From Paracidovorax valerianellae (GTDB lineage Bacteria > Pseudomonadota > Gammaproteobacteria > Burkholderiales > Burkholderiaceae_C), in contig NZ_FMZC01000020.1 of assembly GCF_900102625.1 (NCBI RefSeq), positions 1-64,000 of the forward strand: a DNA stretch of 64,000 nt. The letters are read 5' to 3'. Under the pieces are notes generated by a model. It made no database searches. It was not told the DNA's origin and saw only the letters and a list, made by a program, of their open reading frames with translations. Shown in pieces: positions 19,571 to 32,119 of the stretch; positions within the stretch are counted from its first letter, which is position 1; each line of letters begins with the position of its first letter. The position numbers were made by a program, and so were the translations under genes.

Positions 19571-20023
19571 ATGGCCGCCGAAATGGATTCCACCGACCGC
19601 CACCTGCTCAGCCTGCTGCAGGCCAACGCCCGCGAGAGCACCGCACTGCTGGCACGCCGGCTAGGCTTGGCTCGCACCACCGTCGTCGCGCGCATCGCCC
19701 GGCTGGAGCGCGACGGCATCGTCGCCGGTTACGGCGTGCGGCTGGGGGCACCGCTCGAGGCCCAGGCCGTGCGCGCCTGGTGCAGCCTGAGCGTGCTGCC
19801 CAAGGCGTCGCCGGCCGTGCTGCGCATGCTCGGCTCGCTACCGGAGGTCGAAGAGGTTTCGGCCGTGAGCGGGGCGTTCGACTACCTGGTGTTCCTGCGC
19901 TGCACCAGCCATGAACAGCTCGACGGGCTGCTCGACCGCATCGGCCAGCTGGAGGGCGTGCACCAGACACAGACCAGCATCGTGCTCAGCCGCAAGATCG
20001 ACCGGCGCGGGGCTGGCGGTTGA
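19571..20023 (+). CDS. Lrp/AsnC family transcriptional regulator
   Basis: 150 residues: an N-terminal helix-turn-helix (about 8-60, DRHLLSLLQANARESTALLA then LGLARTTVVARIARLERDGI) and a C-terminal RAM ligand domain (SVLPKASPAVLRML, SGAFDYLVFLR). GAGGAAGGA precedes the ATG at a good distance. It is divergent from the saccharopine-dehydrogenase-like gene and is its probable regulator, with an amino acid as likely effector. A partial repeat copy follows its stop codon. Confidence 0.92.
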   Translation: MAAEMDSTDRHLLSLLQANARESTALLARRLGLARTTVVARIARLERDGIVAGYGVRLGAPLEAQAVRAWCSLSVLPKASPAVLRMLGSLPEVEEVSAVSGAFDYLVFLRCTSHEQLDGLLDRIGQLEGVHQTQTSIVLSRKIDRRGAGG

Positions 20024-20028
20024 GTGCA

Positions 20029-20060
20029 AAAACCTACGCTATTTAATTGATAGCAGCGAG
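20029..20060. repeat. Partial interspersed repeat copy downstream of the lrp-like gene
   Basis: Contains GCTATTTAATTGATAGC, itself a near-palindrome that corresponds to the GCTATTAAA end of the family; the CCAGCGCAATC part is missing. Together with the flanking bases it could form a small hairpin after the gene. Confidence 0.45.
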
Positions 20061-20168
20061 GACAATGAACACGGCGGCAGTGGCCCATTTCCCTTCAAAG
20101 GCTGCAGGCAGTCCCCGATGGGATAATCCGCCCTGCCCTTTTCCCCTTTCGCTCCGGCCCTCTCCCCC

Positions 20169-21209
20169 GTGACCCTGCCCACCGCCCCCCACAGTCCCTG
20201 GCGCCTCTCCGTCGCGCCCATGATGGACTGGACCGATCGCCACTGCCGCTACCTGCACCGGCTGCTGAGCCGCCATGCGCTGCTGTACACCGAGATGGTG
20301 ACCACCGGTGCGCTGATCCATGGCGATGTGGAGCGGCACCTGCGCTTCAATGCCGAAGAGCATCCGGTCGCTCTGCAACTGGGCGGCAGCGAGCCGGCCG
20401 ATCTGGCGCAGGCCGCGCGGCTGGGCGCGCAGTGGGGGTACGGCGAGATCAACCTCAACTGCGGCTGCCCCAGCGAACGGGTGCAGCGCGGCGCTTTCGG
20501 GGCGTGCCTGATGAACGAGCCACAACTCGTGGCGGACGGCGTGAAGGCCATGGTCGATGTGGTGGACGTGCCCGTCACGGTCAAGCACCGCATCGGCATC
20601 GACAAGAGCGAGGACTACGGCTTCGTGCGCGACTTCGTCGGCACGGTGGCCGAGGCGGGCTGCAACGTGTTCATCGTGCATGCGCGCAATGCATGGCTCA
20701 AGGGCCTGTCGCCCAAAGAGAACCGCGAGATTCCCCCGCTGCGCTACGACGTGGTGCAGCAGTTGAAGGCCGATTTTCCGCACCTGACCATCGCGCTCAA
20801 CGGCGGTCTCTCCACCGACGAGGGCTTGGCCGATGCGCTGGCGCGGGTCGATGGCGCCATGGTCGGGCGCGAGGCGTATCACAACCCCTGGTGGCTCGCG
20901 CGGTGGGACGCGCTTTACTTCGGCGCGCCCGAATCCGAACTGACGCGCGAAGCGGTCGAAGCTGCCATGGTGGACTACATGGCCCGCGAGGCGGCGCTGC
21001 ACGGCACCCACTGGTATTCGATCGCGCGCCACATGCTGGGATTGCGCCACGGCCTGCCGGGCGCGCGGCGCTGGCGGCAGGTGTGGAGCGACCATCGGCT
21101 GAAGGGCTTGCCCGCGCACGAGGTGATGGCTCTGGCGCAGGCACCTCAGCGTGGCGCACCTGCGTCGGCGCCTGTTGCGGCAGAGGCTTTATCCGCTTCT
21201 GAACACTGA
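20169..21209 (+). CDS. dusA: tRNA-dihydrouridine synthase A
   Basis: FMN-dependent reduction of uridine in the D-loop of tRNA. DusA is distinguished from DusB/C by SVAPMMDWTDRHCRYLHRLL at the N-terminus and by GLSPKENREIPPL. The catalytic Cys is in INLNCGCPSERVQ, and GREAYHNPWW closes the barrel. 346 residues from a GTG start at 20169; the first ATG falls inside the conserved APMMDW motif, so a non-ATG start is required. It is a single gene with no clear operon partner. Confidence 0.96.
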   Translation: MTLPTAPHSPWRLSVAPMMDWTDRHCRYLHRLLSRHALLYTEMVTTGALIHGDVERHLRFNAEEHPVALQLGGSEPADLAQAARLGAQWGYGEINLNCGCPSERVQRGAFGACLMNEPQLVADGVKAMVDVVDVPVTVKHRIGIDKSEDYGFVRDFVGTVAEAGCNVFIVHARNAWLKGLSPKENREIPPLRYDVVQQLKADFPHLTIALNGGLSTDEGLADALARVDGAMVGREAYHNPWWLARWDALYFGAPESELTREAVEAAMVDYMAREAALHGTHWYSIARHMLGLRHGLPGARRWRQVWSDHRLKGLPAHEVMALAQAPQRGAPASAPVAAEALSASEH

Positions 21210-21341
21210 TCCTCCCTGCTTCCGTAGAGGTTGAGCGGACTGCTCCAGCAGCCGACAACTCGGCTACGCACTTGGACTACGATGGCGGCTTGACGATGGC
21301 CCGCTCTGGAGGCCGTCGCACTTTTGCCCTGCCGCCCGCCC

Positions 21342-22406
21342 ATGCCCTCGCTTGATTTCTCCCGGGAAGAAAAAGGCTTCGAAGCCACCTACGCCCAGGA
21401 ACTGCCCGCGCTGCAGTACGCCTGCGCTTCCTACATGGCGCTGCTGCAGGCGATCCTGTCGCGAACGCCGGGCCTGGACATCACCAAGGTCGAAGGCCGG
21501 GTGAAGGACCGCCGTGAGTGCGTGAACAAGTTCTCGCGCAAATACCGCGCCGCGCTGGAAGAGAGCAACACCCCCTACGAAATCCGCCCCTACATCACCG
21601 ACCTGATCGGCGTGCGCGTCGTTTGCCTGTACGAGGACGAACTGGAGAAGGTGGCGCAAACCGTGCGCTCGCACTTCGACGTGATCGACGTGACCGACAA
21701 GGTGACGGCGGTGGAGAGCACCGAAGACTCCTTCGGCTACAAGGGCCTGCACCTGGACCTGCGGCTCACCCCCGCGCAGGCCGCTCTGGCCGAGCACGCG
21801 GCCTATGCCCATCAGCCTTTCGAGCTGCAGGTGCGCACCATCATCCAGGACTCCTGGAGCGTGCTGGACCACAAGATCAAATACAAGAAGTCGATCCCGG
21901 GCCAGCTCAAGCGGCGCATCAACGTGCTGTCGGCCCTGTTCGAACTGGCCGACCGGGAGTTTCGGCAGATCCGCGATGCGACCGAGGCCGAACTGCGGCA
22001 GGCCCCCGACGAAACGGCCGAGCCCGAGTCGGACCTGGAACTGGCCCCGGCCGAAAAGTCGCAGGCGCCCGGCAGCGAACTCAATGCGTTCACGTTCCTC
22101 AAGATCGCCAACCATTTCTTCAAGGACCAGGAATTCGAGCCGCAGAAGGTCGACCTGTTCGTGGACGACATCCGGGCCTGGTCGCCATCGATCACGCGGG
22201 CACGGTTCAACACCTTGATGCGCGCCACCATCGGCACCGTCAAGCGCTACAAGCAGCATTTCGAGGACCACAACCCGCAGGGCAGCTTCAACGCCTACAC
22301 GGTGATCCGACATTGTCTGTACCTGGGCGACCGGTCCACTTTTCGGCGGGCTCTGCGTAACAGTTCACGCGAGGCGTTCGAGGCATGGCTGAAAGAACAT
22401 GCCTGA
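21342..22406 (+). CDS. RelA/SpoT-domain protein, probable (p)ppGpp synthetase
   Basis: 354 residues from ATG 21342. The first about 210 residues form a RelA/SpoT nucleotidyltransferase domain: VEGRVKDRRECVNKFSRKY, then YITDLIGVRVVCLYEDEL with the conserved acidic and Arg positions, FGYKGLHLDLRL, and FELQVRTIIQDSWSVLDHKIKYKK, whose Glu is the second catalytic acid. The HD hydrolase, TGS and ACT domains of long RSH proteins are absent. The C-terminal 140 residues are helical and not recognised. It thus resembles a small alarmone synthetase with an extra domain. Upstream is dusA; downstream lies a repeat copy and then phaZ. Confidence 0.82.
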   Translation: MPSLDFSREEKGFEATYAQELPALQYACASYMALLQAILSRTPGLDITKVEGRVKDRRECVNKFSRKYRAALEESNTPYEIRPYITDLIGVRVVCLYEDELEKVAQTVRSHFDVIDVTDKVTAVESTEDSFGYKGLHLDLRLTPAQAALAEHAAYAHQPFELQVRTIIQDSWSVLDHKIKYKKSIPGQLKRRINVLSALFELADREFRQIRDATEAELRQAPDETAEPESDLELAPAEKSQAPGSELNAFTFLKIANHFFKDQEFEPQKVDLFVDDIRAWSPSITRARFNTLMRATIGTVKRYKQHFEDHNPQGSFNAYTVIRHCLYLGDRSTFRRALRNSSREAFEAWLKEHA

Positions 22407-22424
22407 AAGACAGGTATCAAAACT

Positions 22425-22475
22425 GCCTCCAGCGCAATCATATCAACGGTACTTAGCTATATATTTAGTAGCAAA
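22425..22475 (+). repeat. Interspersed repeat copy between the RelA/SpoT gene and phaZ
   Basis: Plus strand GCCTCCAGCGCAATCATATC, then AACGGTACTTAGCTATATATTTAG. The CCAGCGCAATC half is exact; the middle and the GCTAT half have diverged. It starts about 20 bases after the stop codon of the upstream gene. Confidence 0.7.
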
Positions 22476-22609
22476 CAATGCAGGTGATGCGACGGCCTGA
22501 TTGTTTCCAATTGTCGCAAAGGTGACTCGATGTGCGTACTTTCACGCCATACAGGTCTTGCACGGTGCTGCTATATTGCACTGCAACATACCCCGGAGTT
22601 TCGCCCCAA

Positions 22610-24031
22610 ATGCTTTACAACATCTACGAAACCCAGCGTTCGCTCATGGAGCCGTTCGCGGACTTTGCCCAGACCGCGTCCAAGCTCCTCAGCAACCCGC
22701 TCTCGCCTTTCAGCCAGACCATGTACGCCCAGCGCATGTCCGCGGGCTACGACCTGCTGTACCGCCTGGGCAAGGATTACGAAAAGCCGGTGTTCGGCAT
22801 CCACACCGTCAACGTGGACGGCACCGATGTCGCTATCCATGAGCGGGTGGAGATCGACAAGCCGTTTTGCGAACTGCGCCGCTTCAAGCGCTTTTCCGAC
22901 GATCCCGCCACGCTGACGCAGATCAAGCAGCAGCCCGCCGTGCTGATCGTCGCACCGCTGTCCGGGCACTACGCCACGCTGCTGCGCGACACCGTACGCA
23001 CCATGCTCCAGGGCCACAAGGTCTATATCACCGATTGGAAGAATGCCCGACTCGTGCCGCTGGCCGATGGCTCCTTTCACCTGGACGACTACGTGAACTA
23101 CGTGCAGGAGTTCATCCGCCACTTGCAGTCGCGCTACGGCAACTGCCACGTGGTGAGCGTGTGCCAGCCCACGGTACCGGTGCTGGCGGCCGTGTCGCTG
23201 ATGGCCAGCCGCGGCGAGACCACGCCGCTGTCAATGACCATGATGGGCGGCCCCATCGACGCCCGCAAGTCCCCGACCGCGGTGAACAACCTGGCCACGA
23301 ACCGCAGCTACGAGTGGTTCGAGAACAACGTGATCTATCCCGTGCCGGAAAACTTCCCCGGCGCAGGGCGTCGCGTGTACCCCGGCTTCCTGCAGCACAC
23401 CGGGTTCGTGGCCATGAACCCCGACCGGCACGCGACCAGCCATTACGACTATTTCAAAGACCTCATCAAGGGCGACGACACCAGCGCCGAGGCGCACCGC
23501 AAGTTCTACGACGAGTACAACGCCGTGCTCGACATGGATGCGGATTACTACCTCGAAACCATCAAGACCGTCTTCCAGGACTACAGCCTGGTCCACGGAA
23601 CCTGGGACGTGCGCAACCCTGAAGGCCAGCCGGAACGCGTGCGTCCGCAGGACATCCACAGCACCGCCCTCCAAACCATCGAAGGCGAACTGGACGATAT
23701 TTCCGGTTCCGGCCAGACCGAGGCCGCGCACAGCCTGTGCACCGGCATCGCCCAGAAGGACCGCAGCCATTACGAAGTGAAGGGTGCCGGCCACTACGGC
23801 ATCTTCAGCGGCCGCCGCTGGCGCGATCTGGTGTATCCGCAGGTCCGTGACTTCATCCTGGCCCACGAGCCCGCGCATGCTGCCGCCCCCGTGGTGACGC
23901 TGCCCAGCGACGACGCACCGCGCCGCCGCACGGGTGCCGCTGCCGCAGCCCAGGCAGACACCGCCGGTCTGAAAGCCGCGGCCACGGCCGCCAGCGCGCC
24001 GCGCAGCAAGCGCGCGCCCCGCAAGGCTTGA
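22610..24031 (+). CDS. phaZ: Intracellular polyhydroxybutyrate depolymerase
   Basis: Degrades stored PHB granules inside the cell. The 473-residue protein starts [16 protein letters not shown] and matches the Ralstonia-type PhaZ family, whose nucleophile is a Cys. That Cys lies in [36 protein letters not shown] and [13 protein letters not shown] (with the probable catalytic His) follow. The C-terminal 50 residues are Ala/Arg/Lys-rich, possibly for granule or DNA contact. GGAG precedes the ATG at 22610. An upstream start at 22532 would add non-conserved residues. The stop overlaps the rnfB start. The synthesis genes are 11 kb away. Confidence 0.93.
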   Translation: MLYNIYETQRSLMEPFADFAQTASKLLSNPLSPFSQTMYAQRMSAGYDLLYRLGKDYEKPVFGIHTVNVDGTDVAIHERVEIDKPFCELRRFKRFSDDPATLTQIKQQPAVLIVAPLSGHYATLLRDTVRTMLQGHKVYITDWKNARLVPLADGSFHLDDYVNYVQEFIRHLQSRYGNCHVVSVCQPTVPVLAAVSLMASRGETTPLSMTMMGGPIDARKSPTAVNNLATNRSYEWFENNVIYPVPENFPGAGRRVYPGFLQHTGFVAMNPDRHATSHYDYFKDLIKGDDTSAEAHRKFYDEYNAVLDMDADYYLETIKTVFQDYSLVHGTWDVRNPEGQPERVRPQDIHSTALQTIEGELDDISGSGQTEAAHSLCTGIAQKDRSHYEVKGAGHYGIFSGRRWRDLVYPQVRDFILAHEPAHAAAPVVTLPSDDAPRRRTGAAAAAQADTAGLKAAATAASAPRSKRAPRKA

Positions 24032-24723
24032 CCCCCGCAGCGGACGCTGTCCGCGCGCTGGCGGCACGCATCGACGCGGCGCTGCCGCAGACGCAGTGCA
24101 CGCGCTGCGGATATCCCGACTGCGCAGCCTACGCCCTGGCAGTGGCCACGGGTGAGGCGGGCATCAACCAGTGCCCTCCCGGCGGCGCCGAGGGCGTGGA
24201 GCGCCTGGCGGCGCTCACGCATCGGCCCGTTCTCCCCCTTTCACCCGAACATGGAACCGAAGGGCCGCGCGCAGTGGCCTTCATCGACGAAAGCTGGTGC
24301 ATCGGCTGCACGCTGTGCCTCAAAGCCTGCCCGACCGATGCGATCTTCGGCGCCAACAAGCTGATGCACACCGTGATCGAAGCCCATTGCACGGGCTGCG
24401 AGCTGTGCATTCCGGTCTGCCCGGTCGATTGCATCGTGCTGGAAAACGCCAGCGGCAGCGCGACCGGCTGGCAGGCCTGGTCTCCCGAGCAGGCGGAGCA
24501 TGCGCGCAGCCGCTACGCGGCGCGTACCGAACGCTTCGCACGCATGGCAAAACCGGTCGACGGCGATACCGACCGGACCCCGGCTGTCGCGTCCACGGCG
24601 GCAAACCTGGCGACGGGTGAGGCGGCCGCGGCAACCCCTTCTACCGACGCGAAGCAGGCAGCGATTGCAGCCGCGCTCGCACGGGCCCGGGCACGTCGCG
24701 CGCCTCCCGGCAATCCCGGCTGA
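24028..24723 (+). CDS. rnfB: RnfB/RsxB-type iron-sulfur electron-transfer protein
   Basis: 231 residues. An N-terminal four-Cys [4Fe-4S] domain appears as [10 protein letters not shown] plus a later Cys in INQCPPGG. A double ferredoxin domain follows: [16 protein letters not shown] and [16 protein letters not shown] each give C-x-x-C-x-x-C-x-x-x-CP. The tail is Ala-rich. The start must be the TTG at 24028, which overlaps the phaZ stop (TTGA), so the two are translationally coupled. The N-terminal membrane helix found in canonical RnfB is absent, and no other Rnf subunit is nearby. It is likely a soluble standalone electron carrier, a form common in betaproteobacteria; partner unknown. Confidence 0.85.
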   Translation: MTPAADAVRALAARIDAALPQTQCTRCGYPDCAAYALAVATGEAGINQCPPGGAEGVERLAALTHRPVLPLSPEHGTEGPRAVAFIDESWCIGCTLCLKACPTDAIFGANKLMHTVIEAHCTGCELCIPVCPVDCIVLENASGSATGWQAWSPEQAEHARSRYAARTERFARMAKPVDGDTDRTPAVASTAANLATGEAAAATPSTDAKQAAIAAALARARARRAPPGNPG

Positions 24724-24820
24724 CACGGCACTGCAAGGCACGGCACCCGCCCGGTGCCCTGCCGCAGTGCGCTGCCATGGCACACCGCCCCTTTCGACTT
24801 TCGCGTTGGACAGGTCCTCG

Positions 24821-26329
24821 TCAGGCCGCCACCAGCGATTTATAGACGCCGCAGCCCAGGTACAAATCTGCCGACTTGCACACGAAAGACATCTTGGTCT
24901 GCACCCGGCCGGTGGACGGGTTGGTGATGTCGTATTCCACCCAGCCCGGTCCCTGATCGGCCTGCCCGGCGATGGAGGCCATCAGCGCCGCGCCGTCGAT
25001 GCCGGCGATGTCCTGCACGCGCGAGCCGACCTTGGCCGGATTGCCGCCGAACGCCAGGTAGGTGCCGTCCGCGCCCAGCGCGAACACGTACATGTCTCGG
25101 TCGTGGAAAGGCTGGGCCGGATCGGTCAGGGTCCGCAGCAGGCTGGCCCGGGGCGCCGTTCGCGCCAGCGCCAAAGCGCGCTCCACCAGCGCCTTGGCCT
25201 CGTCGGCAGTGCCCTGCTGCAGGCGGAACGACATCACGGCCCGCGACAGCGTGGAGGCGCGGTGCTCCAGCGCTTCGGCCTGGTGAACGGCCTGCCCGAC
25301 CATCTGCGCGTTGCGCTGGGTGATCTGGTCCAGTTGCTGCACGGCAGCGCTGATTTCGGCCAGGCCGGTGCTTTGTTCGGCGCTGGAGGCCGAGATTTCG
25401 CTCACGTTGCTCGCCACGCTGCGCACACCGCCCGCCATCTCGGAAATGCCCGAGCCGGCCGCCCGGATCAATTGCGCGCTGGTTTCCACCTGCCGTATTG
25501 ATTCGCCGATGAGATCGCGAATCTCGCGGGCTGCCGCACCCGATCGCCCGGCCAGCGAGCGCACTTCGGACGCCACCACCGCGAAGCCTCGGCCCTGCTC
25601 GCCCGCGCGGGCGGCTTCCACCGCCGCATTGAGGGCCAGGATGTTGGTTTGGAAAGCAATGCCGTCGATCACCGCCGTGATCTCCGCCATGCGGCTGGCG
25701 CCCTGCTGGATCGCCTCGACCGACTGGACCGCCCGGCCCATGGCCTGCGCGCCGGCATCGGCCGAACTGCGCACCTGGGCGGCTTGCTGGTCTGCGGAGC
25801 GGGCAGTGTCTGCGTTCTGCTGCACGGCGGACGACAGCTCTTCGACGCTGGCGGCGGTCTGCTCCAGATTGGCCGCCTGCTGCTCGGTGCGCTCGGCCAG
25901 CGCGCGGTTGTCGGAAGCCAGGCTTTGCCCGGCATGGGCGACGAGCGCGGCGTTGCTGCGGATGTCGGCCACCATCGACGAGAGCATCAGCACCATGCGC
26001 TCCAGCAGGCTCCCCAGGCGGGCCATTTCGTCCTGCCCGGCGATGCGGGGCCGGGCGCCCAGGTCGCCATGCGCTGCGCTGTCCATGGCCTTGGCCAATA
26101 CCGCCAGGTCGTCCGCCATGCCGCGGTGCATCGCCGCCGCCAGGTAGGCGACCAGCACGGCGCCCCCTGCGAACCACCACCATCGTCCCTGGGTGGCCAC
26201 TGCCACCGCCAGCATGGAGGCCAGGGCCGCCCCTGACAGCAGCGCCATCTTGCCCGGCAATGCCAACCGGCGCATCAGCCGTATTCCCGGCTGCATTGGC
26301 GAAAATGAGCCCATCCTGATGTCTCCCAT
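24821..26329 (-). CDS. Methyl-accepting chemotaxis protein with a C-terminal Cache-like domain
   Basis: 502 residues. Two adjacent hydrophobic helices near 27-67 anchor it in the membrane with almost no periplasmic loop. A HAMP-like region follows, then the MCP signalling domain with the hairpin-tip motif [28 protein letters not shown] in segments, centred on residues about 225-260. After this domain, residues about 385-502 form a Cache-type sensor ([19 protein letters not shown], then VGSRVQDI and [13 protein letters not shown]). That sensor is at the C-terminus and should face the cytoplasm, unlike standard receptors. It has no che genes near it. ATG at 26329; another ATG five codons in is possible. 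Confidence 0.88.
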   Translation of the reverse strand: MGDIRMGSFSPMQPGIRLMRRLALPGKMALLSGAALASMLAVAVATQGRWWWFAGGAVLVAYLAAAMHRGMADDLAVLAKAMDSAAHGDLGARPRIAGQDEMARLGSLLERMVLMLSSMVADIRSNAALVAHAGQSLASDNRALAERTEQQAANLEQTAASVEELSSAVQQNADTARSADQQAAQVRSSADAGAQAMGRAVQSVEAIQQGASRMAEITAVIDGIAFQTNILALNAAVEAARAGEQGRGFAVVASEVRSLAGRSGAAAREIRDLIGESIRQVETSAQLIRAAGSGISEMAGGVRSVASNVSEISASSAEQSTGLAEISAAVQQLDQITQRNAQMVGQAVHQAEALEHRASTLSRAVMSFRLQQGTADEAKALVERALALARTAPRASLLRTLTDPAQPFHDRDMYVFALGADGTYLAFGGNPAKVGSRVQDIAGIDGAALMASIAGQADQGPGWVEYDITNPSTGRVQTKMSFVCKSADLYLGCGVYKSLVAA

Positions 26330-26505
26330 GCGCTTTTAATGCGCCGATGCTAGAGGTTGCGACTTACGGACGATTGACACACGAGCGGCCTCACCGCAGA
26401 CCCGACCGGCAGCCGCCGGCCGCACGGTTTTCCCTTGGCCGGTGGCGTGCACCGACAGCGAATGCCCAGGCACCGCCCCCTGCCCATCCACCATAATGGC
26501 GGCCC

Positions 26506-27708
26506 ATGAATCCCCTGCTCTCTCAACTGCAGCCCTACCCTTTCGAGCGGCTGCGGCAACTCTTCGCGGGGGTCACGCCCCCTGAAGGCGTCCGCCCCAT
26601 CAGTCTTGGCATGGGCGAACCCCGCCATCCCACGCCCGCATTCATCAAGGATGCCTTTACCCAAAGCCTGTCCGGCCTGGCCAGCTACCCTGCCACTGCG
26701 GGCGATCCGGCCCTTCGCAAGGCCTGCGCGGCCTGGATGCAGCGGCGCTACGGCCTGACGCTGGACGCAGCCACGCAGGTTCTGCCCATCAACGGATCGC
26801 GCGAGGCGCTGTTTGCCTTCGCGCAGACCATCATCGACCCAACGCGCGCTGGCGCAACGGTGGTTTGCCCCAATCCCTTCTATCAAATCTATGAAGGTGC
26901 GGCCCTGCTGTCCGGCGCCACGCCGTATTACGCGCCCAGCGACCCGGCCCGCAATTTCGCCGTGGACTGGGACAGCGTGCCCGAAGACGTGTGGCAGCGC
27001 ACCCAACTGCTTTTCGTGTGCTCGCCGGGCAACCCGACCGGCGCAGTGATGCCGCTGCAGGAATGGGAAAAGCTCTTCGCGCTCAGCGACCGCCATGGCT
27101 TCGTCATCGCATCGGACGAGTGCTACAGCGAGATCTACTTCCAGGGCGAGCCGCCGCTCGGTGGGCTGGAGGCCGCGGCAAAGCTGGGCCGGGCCGACTT
27201 CCGCAACCTGATGGCCTTCACCAGCCTGTCCAAGCGCAGCAACGTGCCCGGCCTGCGCAGCGGCTTCGTGGCGGGCGACGCCAAGCTGATCCAGGCGTTT
27301 TTGCTGTACCGCACCTACCACGGCAGCGCCATGGGCCCTGCGGTGCAGGGCGCGAGCATCGCGGCGTGGAATGACGAGCAGCACGTGGACGACAACCGTG
27401 CGCTCTACCGCCGCAAGTTCGAACAGGTCACGCCGTTGCTGGCCAGCGTCATGGACGTGGCGCTGCCGGACGCGGGCTTTTACCTCTGGGCGCGTGTGCC
27501 CGACGCCCTCGGCCTGACCGATGCGGAGTTCGCCCGCGAACTGCTCGCTCAATACAATGTGACGGTGCTGCCCGGCAGCTACCTCGCCCGCGAGGCCGGC
27601 GGCTTCAACCCCGGCGCCCAACGCATCCGCATGGCCCTGGTGGCCGAAACCGAAGAATGCGTCGAGGCAGCCCAGCGCATCGTGCAATTCATCCAATCCC
27701 ATCCCTGA
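26506..27708 (+). CDS. dapC: Succinyldiaminopimelate transaminase
   Basis: PLP aminotransferase acting in the succinylase route to diaminopimelate and lysine. 400 residues, class I/II fold: SLGMGEPRHPTPAFI at the start, INGSREALFAFAQTIID, the CPNPFYQIYEGAA segment, SPGNPTGAVMP, and the PLP lysine in FTSLSKRSNVPGLRSGF. The identification as DapC rather than another class I aminotransferase comes from the dapD and dapE genes directly downstream (nine bases to dapD). Confidence 0.94.
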   Translation: MNPLLSQLQPYPFERLRQLFAGVTPPEGVRPISLGMGEPRHPTPAFIKDAFTQSLSGLASYPATAGDPALRKACAAWMQRRYGLTLDAATQVLPINGSREALFAFAQTIIDPTRAGATVVCPNPFYQIYEGAALLSGATPYYAPSDPARNFAVDWDSVPEDVWQRTQLLFVCSPGNPTGAVMPLQEWEKLFALSDRHGFVIASDECYSEIYFQGEPPLGGLEAAAKLGRADFRNLMAFTSLSKRSNVPGLRSGFVAGDAKLIQAFLLYRTYHGSAMGPAVQGASIAAWNDEQHVDDNRALYRRKFEQVTPLLASVMDVALPDAGFYLWARVPDALGLTDAEFARELLAQYNVTVLPGSYLAREAGGFNPGAQRIRMALVAETEECVEAAQRIVQFIQSHP

Positions 27709-27717
27709 ACCCGACCC

Positions 27718-28542
27718 ATGACACAACAACTTCAGACCCTCATCGACACCGCCTGGGACAACCGCGCCAGCCTCTCGCCCGCCGCCGCGCCCAAGGAAGT
27801 GCAGGATGCTGTGGAACACGTGATCGCCGAGCTGAACAACGGCAAGCTGCGCGTGGCCACCCGCGAGGGCGTCGGCCAGTGGACGGTGCACCAGTGGATC
27901 AAGAAGGCCGTTCTGCTGTCGTTCCGCCTCAAGGACAACGAACTCATGAAGGCCGGCGAGTTGGGCTTCTACGACAAGGTGCCCACGAAGTTCGGCCACC
28001 TGTCCGCTGAAGAAATGGCCGCCACGGGCGTTCGCGTGGTGCCCCCGGCCGTCGCGCGCCGCGGCAGCTACATCGCCAAGGGCGCCATCCTGATGCCCAG
28101 CTACGTGAACATCGGCGCCTATGTCGATGAAGGCACCATGGTCGATACCTGGGCCACGGTGGGCAGTTGCGCCCAGGTCGGCAAGAACGTTCACCTCTCC
28201 GGCGGCGTGGGCCTGGGCGGCGTGCTGGAGCCGCTGCAAGCCAACCCGACCATCATCGAAGACAACTGCTTCATCGGCGCACGCTCGGAAATCGTCGAAG
28301 GCGTGATCGTGGAAGAGAACTCGGTCATCTCGATGGGCGTGTACATCGGCCAGAGCACCCCTATCTACGACCGCGCCACGGGCGAAACCAGCTTCGGCCG
28401 CGTGCCGGCCGGCTCCGTCGTGGTGAGCGGCAGCCTGCCCAAGGACAACGGCCGCTACAGCATGTATGCCGCCATCATCGTCAAGAAGGTGGACGCCAAG
28501 ACCCGCTCCACCACCAGCCTGAACGACCTGCTGCGCGACTGA
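27718..28542 (+). CDS. dapD: Tetrahydrodipicolinate N-succinyltransferase
   Basis: Transfers succinyl from succinyl-CoA to tetrahydrodipicolinate. 274 residues: an N-terminal helical domain with [11 protein letters not shown] and FYDKVP, then a left-handed beta helix of hexapeptide repeats (about 105-225; [42 protein letters not shown]) and a C-terminal strand pair. The length equals E. coli DapD (274). It sits nine bases after dapC and is cotranscribed. Confidence 0.97.
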   Translation: MTQQLQTLIDTAWDNRASLSPAAAPKEVQDAVEHVIAELNNGKLRVATREGVGQWTVHQWIKKAVLLSFRLKDNELMKAGELGFYDKVPTKFGHLSAEEMAATGVRVVPPAVARRGSYIAKGAILMPSYVNIGAYVDEGTMVDTWATVGSCAQVGKNVHLSGGVGLGGVLEPLQANPTIIEDNCFIGARSEIVEGVIVEENSVISMGVYIGQSTPIYDRATGETSFGRVPAGSVVVSGSLPKDNGRYSMYAAIIVKKVDAKTRSTTSLNDLLRD

Positions 28543-28631
28543 TCCCGCAGCCTGCCGCACTCCGCCCCCGATCCGATCCGCCCCCCGCCCCTTCCGCGAC
28601 CTGCGCACCGACGAACGAAAGAGCAATCCCC

Positions 28632-29792
28632 ATGAGCACGATGGAACGGATTCTTCGCCTGATGGCCGAAAAGCGGGCGTCGGACGTCTACCTGTCGGCC
28701 AACGCGCCGGCGCTGATCAAGATCAACGGCGAGTGCGTGCCGATCAACAGCCAGGTGCTGCCGGCCGATGCGCCCAAGAACCTGCTGGCCGAGATCGTCC
28801 CGCCCGACCGCATCGAAGAGCTGGAGGAAACCGGCGAGCTCAACATGGGCGTGCCGCTCACCGGCGTGGGCCGCTTCCGGGTGAGCGCCATGCGCCAGCG
28901 CGGCAGCTACGCGGTGGTGATCCGCTTCATCGCGCAGCACATTCCGCCGCTGGCCTCGCTGAACCTGCCGCCCGTGCTGAGCGATCTCATCCTGGAAAAG
29001 CGGGGCCTGCTGCTGGTCGTCGGGGCCACGGGCTCGGGCAAGAGCACCACGCTCGCCTCGATGATCGACAGCCGCAACGAGCAGCTCACCGGCCACATCC
29101 TCACCGTGGAAGACCCGGTCGAGTACCAGTTCCGCAACAAGAAATCGATCGTGAACCAGCGCGAGATCGGCGCCGACACGCAGTCGCTGCAGACCGCGCT
29201 GAAGAACGCACTGCGCCAGGCACCCGACGTGATCCTGATCGGCGAAATCCGCGACCGTGAAACCATGTCCGCCGCCATTGCCTATGCGCAGTCAGGCCAC
29301 CTGTGCCTGGCCACCCTGCACGGCAACAACAGCTACCACGCGCTCAACCGGATCTTGAGCTTCTACCCGGTCGAAGTGCGCCCCACCATGCTGGGCGACC
29401 TCGGCTCGGCGCTGAAAGCCATCGTCTCGCAGCGCCTGGTGCGCACGCCCGCGGGCGAACGCGTTCCGGCCGTGGAAGTGATGCTCAACACCAAGCTGGT
29501 GGGCGACCTGATCGAAAAGGGCGACTTCTCCGGCGTGCGCGAAGCCATGGAAAAATCCATGGCCGAAGGCTCGCAGACGTTCGAGGAAGCGCTGGCCCAG
29601 CTCATCCTGGAAGGCCGCATCGACCGCAAGGAAGGCATGGCCTATGCCGATTCGCCCACCAACCTGATGTGGCGCCTGCAAAACGATTTTTCACTGGCGT
29701 CCAAAAACGCCAAAGCCCAGAGCGAAGCCGCGCGGGAAGAAGAAGACCAGCCATCGTTCACCGAGATCGTGCTGGACGTCAAACCGTCCTGA
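28632..29792 (+). CDS. pilU: Type IV pilus retraction ATPase PilU
   Basis: A hexameric AAA-like secretion ATPase at the pilus base that assists PilT in retraction and twitching. 386 residues: Walker A GATGSGKST, the Asp box TVEDPVEYQF, Walker B LIGEIRDRETM, and the His box CLATLHGNNSYHALNR. The length and the C-terminal SPTNLMWRLQNDF plus acidic tail point to PilU rather than PilT (about 345 residues). It lies between dapD and dapE, 89 and 68 bases away respectively, on the same strand. Confidence 0.92.
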   Translation: MSTMERILRLMAEKRASDVYLSANAPALIKINGECVPINSQVLPADAPKNLLAEIVPPDRIEELEETGELNMGVPLTGVGRFRVSAMRQRGSYAVVIRFIAQHIPPLASLNLPPVLSDLILEKRGLLLVVGATGSGKSTTLASMIDSRNEQLTGHILTVEDPVEYQFRNKKSIVNQREIGADTQSLQTALKNALRQAPDVILIGEIRDRETMSAAIAYAQSGHLCLATLHGNNSYHALNRILSFYPVEVRPTMLGDLGSALKAIVSQRLVRTPAGERVPAVEVMLNTKLVGDLIEKGDFSGVREAMEKSMAEGSQTFEEALAQLILEGRIDRKEGMAYADSPTNLMWRLQNDFSLASKNAKAQSEAAREEEDQPSFTEIVLDVKPS

Positions 29793-29806
29793 TCCGTCCC
29801 GCCTGA

Positions 29807-31980
<2,174 letters not shown>

Positions 31981-32119
31981 TCCGTACCGCACAGGAAGTG
32001 CGCTCAGCGCGCCCTTCACCTTCTCCGCGCACGCCGGGTTCGGCGCGCGCCCGGCCGGCCTTGCCGGTCTTTTGATTTTCCCCCGGGTGTCTTGGCACGC
32101 CCCTTGTTGGTTTTTATCG

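Noticed and set aside
22532-22609. An upstream start that would extend PhaZ by 26 residues
   Set aside because: The added residues are Cys/Tyr-rich and not family-like; the conserved protein begins MLYNIYETQ at 22610.
24742-24758. GGCACC/GGTGCC hairpin after rnfB as a terminator
   Set aside because: The stem is short and no T-run follows on either strand.
26350-28626. A long minus-strand frame opposite dapC and dapD
   Set aside because: Both plus-strand genes have full conserved domains; the minus frame is compositionally a shadow.
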